Shown here piece by piece: positions 6,484 to 7,692 of a stretch of DNA of 7,692 bases (positions are counted from its first letter, which is position 1; every line of letters starts with the position of its first letter). The notes beneath the pieces are model-generated. The model was not told the origin of the DNA, made no database searches, and saw nothing but the letters and a program-made list of their open reading frames with translations. Both the position numbers and the translations under genes were made by a program. Source of the stretch: Dehalococcoidales bacterium (GTDB taxonomy: Bacteria > Chloroflexota > Dehalococcoidia > Dehalococcoidales > JAQTRN01); the NCBI GenBank assembly GCA_028711795.1, contig JAQTRN010000038.1:1-7692 (forward strand), written 5' to 3'.

Positions 6484-7692
6484 CTAAGTACCTTGCTCCC
6501 AGCTAGCCAGATATGCTTCCTGCTCTGGGGTTAATAAGTCAATGTTAATGCCCATCGACTGCAACTTTAGTTGGGCTACCTGTTTGTCAATTTCTTCCGG
6601 GACCGAGTAGACTTTAGGTTGTAGTTTCTCTCTATTTTTCACTATGTATTCCAGGCACAGGGCCTGGTCGGCAAAGCTCATATCCATGACACTGGCCGGA
6701 TGTCCTTCGGCTGCCGCCAGATTGATTAATCTCCCCTCCCCCAGCAGGTACAAACGGCGGCCATTTTTCAGAGTGTACTCCTCAACGAAGGTCCGTATGT
6801 GCCGCCGGCTTCGGGTCAGAACTTCCAGGGCGGGAAGGTTAATTTCAACATTGAAGTGCCCGCTGTTAGCGAGGATGGCGCCGTTTGGCATTGCCTCCAG
6901 ATGTGTTTTATCAATAACGTTGATGTCGCCGGTAACAGTGATGAAAACATCGCCGATTCTGGCGGCTTCGGCAATCGGCATCACCTGGTGGCCGTCCATC
7001 ACGGCTTCCAGAGCACGGACCGGTTTGACCTCGGTGATGATCACCTGCGCGCCCAACCCTTTGGCTCTTAGGGCAATGCCATGTCCGCACCAGCCGTAAC
7101 CGCAGACCACCACCTTCTTCCCGGCCCACAGGATGTTGGTCGCCCGCGTGATGCCGTCAATGGTACTCTGGCCGGTGCCGTAGCGGTTATCGAACAGGTA
7201 TTTGGTCGGGGCGTCGTTCACGGCGATGATGGGATATTTCAGCTTGCCGGCTCTCTCCAGACTGCGCAGTCGGATGACGCCGGTGGTAGTCTCCTCAGTG
7301 CCGCCTATGATATCTGGAATCAAATCGGTTCTCTTAGCGTGGATAGTGCTGACCAGGTCGGCGCCGTCATCGACCGTGAGCTGCGGCTTGTGGTCCAAAG
7401 CGGTATTGATATGTCGGTAATAGGTCGCTTCATCCTCGCCCTTGATCGCATTGACCGGGATGCCATAGTCTACCAGGGCGGCGGCGACGTCATCCTGAGT
7501 GCTGAGGGGGTTAGAGGCGCAGAGAACAACACCAGCCCCGCCCTCCTGCAAAGCCAGGGCCAGGTTGGCGGTCTCGGTGGTGATATGGAGGCACCCGGAA
7601 ATCCGGATACCATTAAGGGGTTTTTCCCGGGCGAAACGCTCTTTGATTAACCCAATCACCGCCATTTCCCGCCGCGCCCATTCGATGCGCAG
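6484..7692 (-). CDS. ahcY: Adenosylhomocysteinase (S-adenosylhomocysteine hydrolase), 5' end cut by window
   Basis: It reversibly hydrolyses S-adenosylhomocysteine to adenosine and homocysteine with bound NAD, relieving product inhibition of methyltransferases. The open frame runs to the window edge: before the Met at 7665 come nine more in-frame codons, LRIEWARRE, which match the conserved N-terminal helix of the family, so the real start lies upstream and 402 residues are visible. Counting from the Met at 7665, the substrate site shows H27 (CLHITTETA), D100, E125 (TEETTTGV), K155 and D159 (KYLFDN); then N160-RYGTGQST, the NAD fold GYGWCGHG (189-196), and NSGHFN (267-272, H270). The C-terminus ends in YLASWEQGT. 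It looks like the shorter archaeal/Thermotoga-type form, without the extra segment of many bacterial and eukaryotic enzymes. Stop is TAG, directly against the metK ribosome binding site. All catalytic residues are present. Confidence 0.97.
   Translation of the reverse strand: MRIEWARREMAVIGLIKERFAREKPLNGIRISGCLHITTETANLALALQEGGAGVVLCASNPLSTQDDVAAALVDYGIPVNAIKGEDEATYYRHINTALDHKPQLTVDDGADLVSTIHAKRTDLIPDIIGGTEETTTGVIRLRSLERAGKLKYPIIAVNDAPTKYLFDNRYGTGQSTIDGITRATNILWAGKKVVVCGYGWCGHGIALRAKGLGAQVIITEVKPVRALEAVMDGHQVMPIAEAARIGDVFITVTGDINVIDKTHLEAMPNGAILANSGHFNVEINLPALEVLTRSRRHIRTFVEEYTLKNGRRLYLLGEGRLINLAAAEGHPASVMDMSFADQALCLEYIVKNREKLQPKVYSVPEEIDKQVAQLKLQSMGINIDLLTPEQEAYLASWEQGT

Noticed and set aside
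7081..7650. A 189-codon open frame on the plus strand.
   Set aside because: It is antisense to ahcY, with no recognisable domain.
7663..7665. The ATG at 7665 as the true ahcY start.
   Set aside because: The frame stays open to the window edge, and the nine upstream residues (LRIEWARRE) match the conserved adenosylhomocysteinase N-terminus, so this Met is internal.
1..7692. Search for a novel multi-gene system, mobile element, CRISPR array, tRNA or riboswitch.
   Set aside because: Nearly all the sequence is accounted for by six recognisable metabolic genes with short gaps; no repeats, tRNA-like folds or transposase remnants were seen. Any SAM riboswitch would lie upstream of ahcY, outside the window.

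Overview
The window carries six protein genes, all on the minus strand. It reads as ordinary housekeeping metabolism plus one tungsten-type oxidoreductase of an anaerobic bacterium. Signs that it is bacterial are good Shine-Dalgarno sites, a near-consensus sigma70-type promoter and a bacterial-type MetK. Signs of anaerobic life are an aldehyde:ferredoxin oxidoreductase (AOR) family protein and an archaeal-type bifunctional phosphoglucose/phosphomannose isomerase. From memory, this gene combination fits Chloroflexota of the Dehalococcoidia type; that placement is an inference and no search was possible.

Layout, in transcription order from the right edge: ahcY (7692-6484, lacks its first codons), metK (6470-5247), a COG2102/DUF71 ATP pyrophosphatase (5204-4536), a phosphoglucomutase/phosphomannomutase family enzyme (4533-3103) and a bifunctional phosphoglucose/phosphomannose isomerase (3061-1982). 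Gaps between these five genes are 2 to 42 nt, with no promoter or terminator that I can see, so they probably form one operon whose promoter lies upstream of the window. A 163-nt gap follows. It holds a clear promoter and ribosome binding site for the last gene, an AOR (1818-1), which runs off the left edge probably only a few residues before its stop.

How the genes work together: MetK makes S-adenosylmethionine and AhcY clears S-adenosylhomocysteine, so the operon head is the methyl-cycle pair. The two sugar-phosphate enzymes link fructose-6-phosphate to glucose-6-P/mannose-6-P and on to the 1-phosphates, feeding nucleotide-sugar synthesis and gluconeogenic flux. The DUF71 protein between the two pairs has no certain bacterial function. 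The AOR appears to be separately transcribed, and its substrate cannot be told from sequence.

I found no mobile element, tRNA, rRNA, CRISPR array or defence-like system, and no gene-free stretch over 300 nt. The points most worth a second look are matching Asp-to-Asn changes in both pterin-binding motifs of the AOR, the DUF71 gene inside a methyl-cycle operon, and the start-codon and translational-coupling details of the operon.
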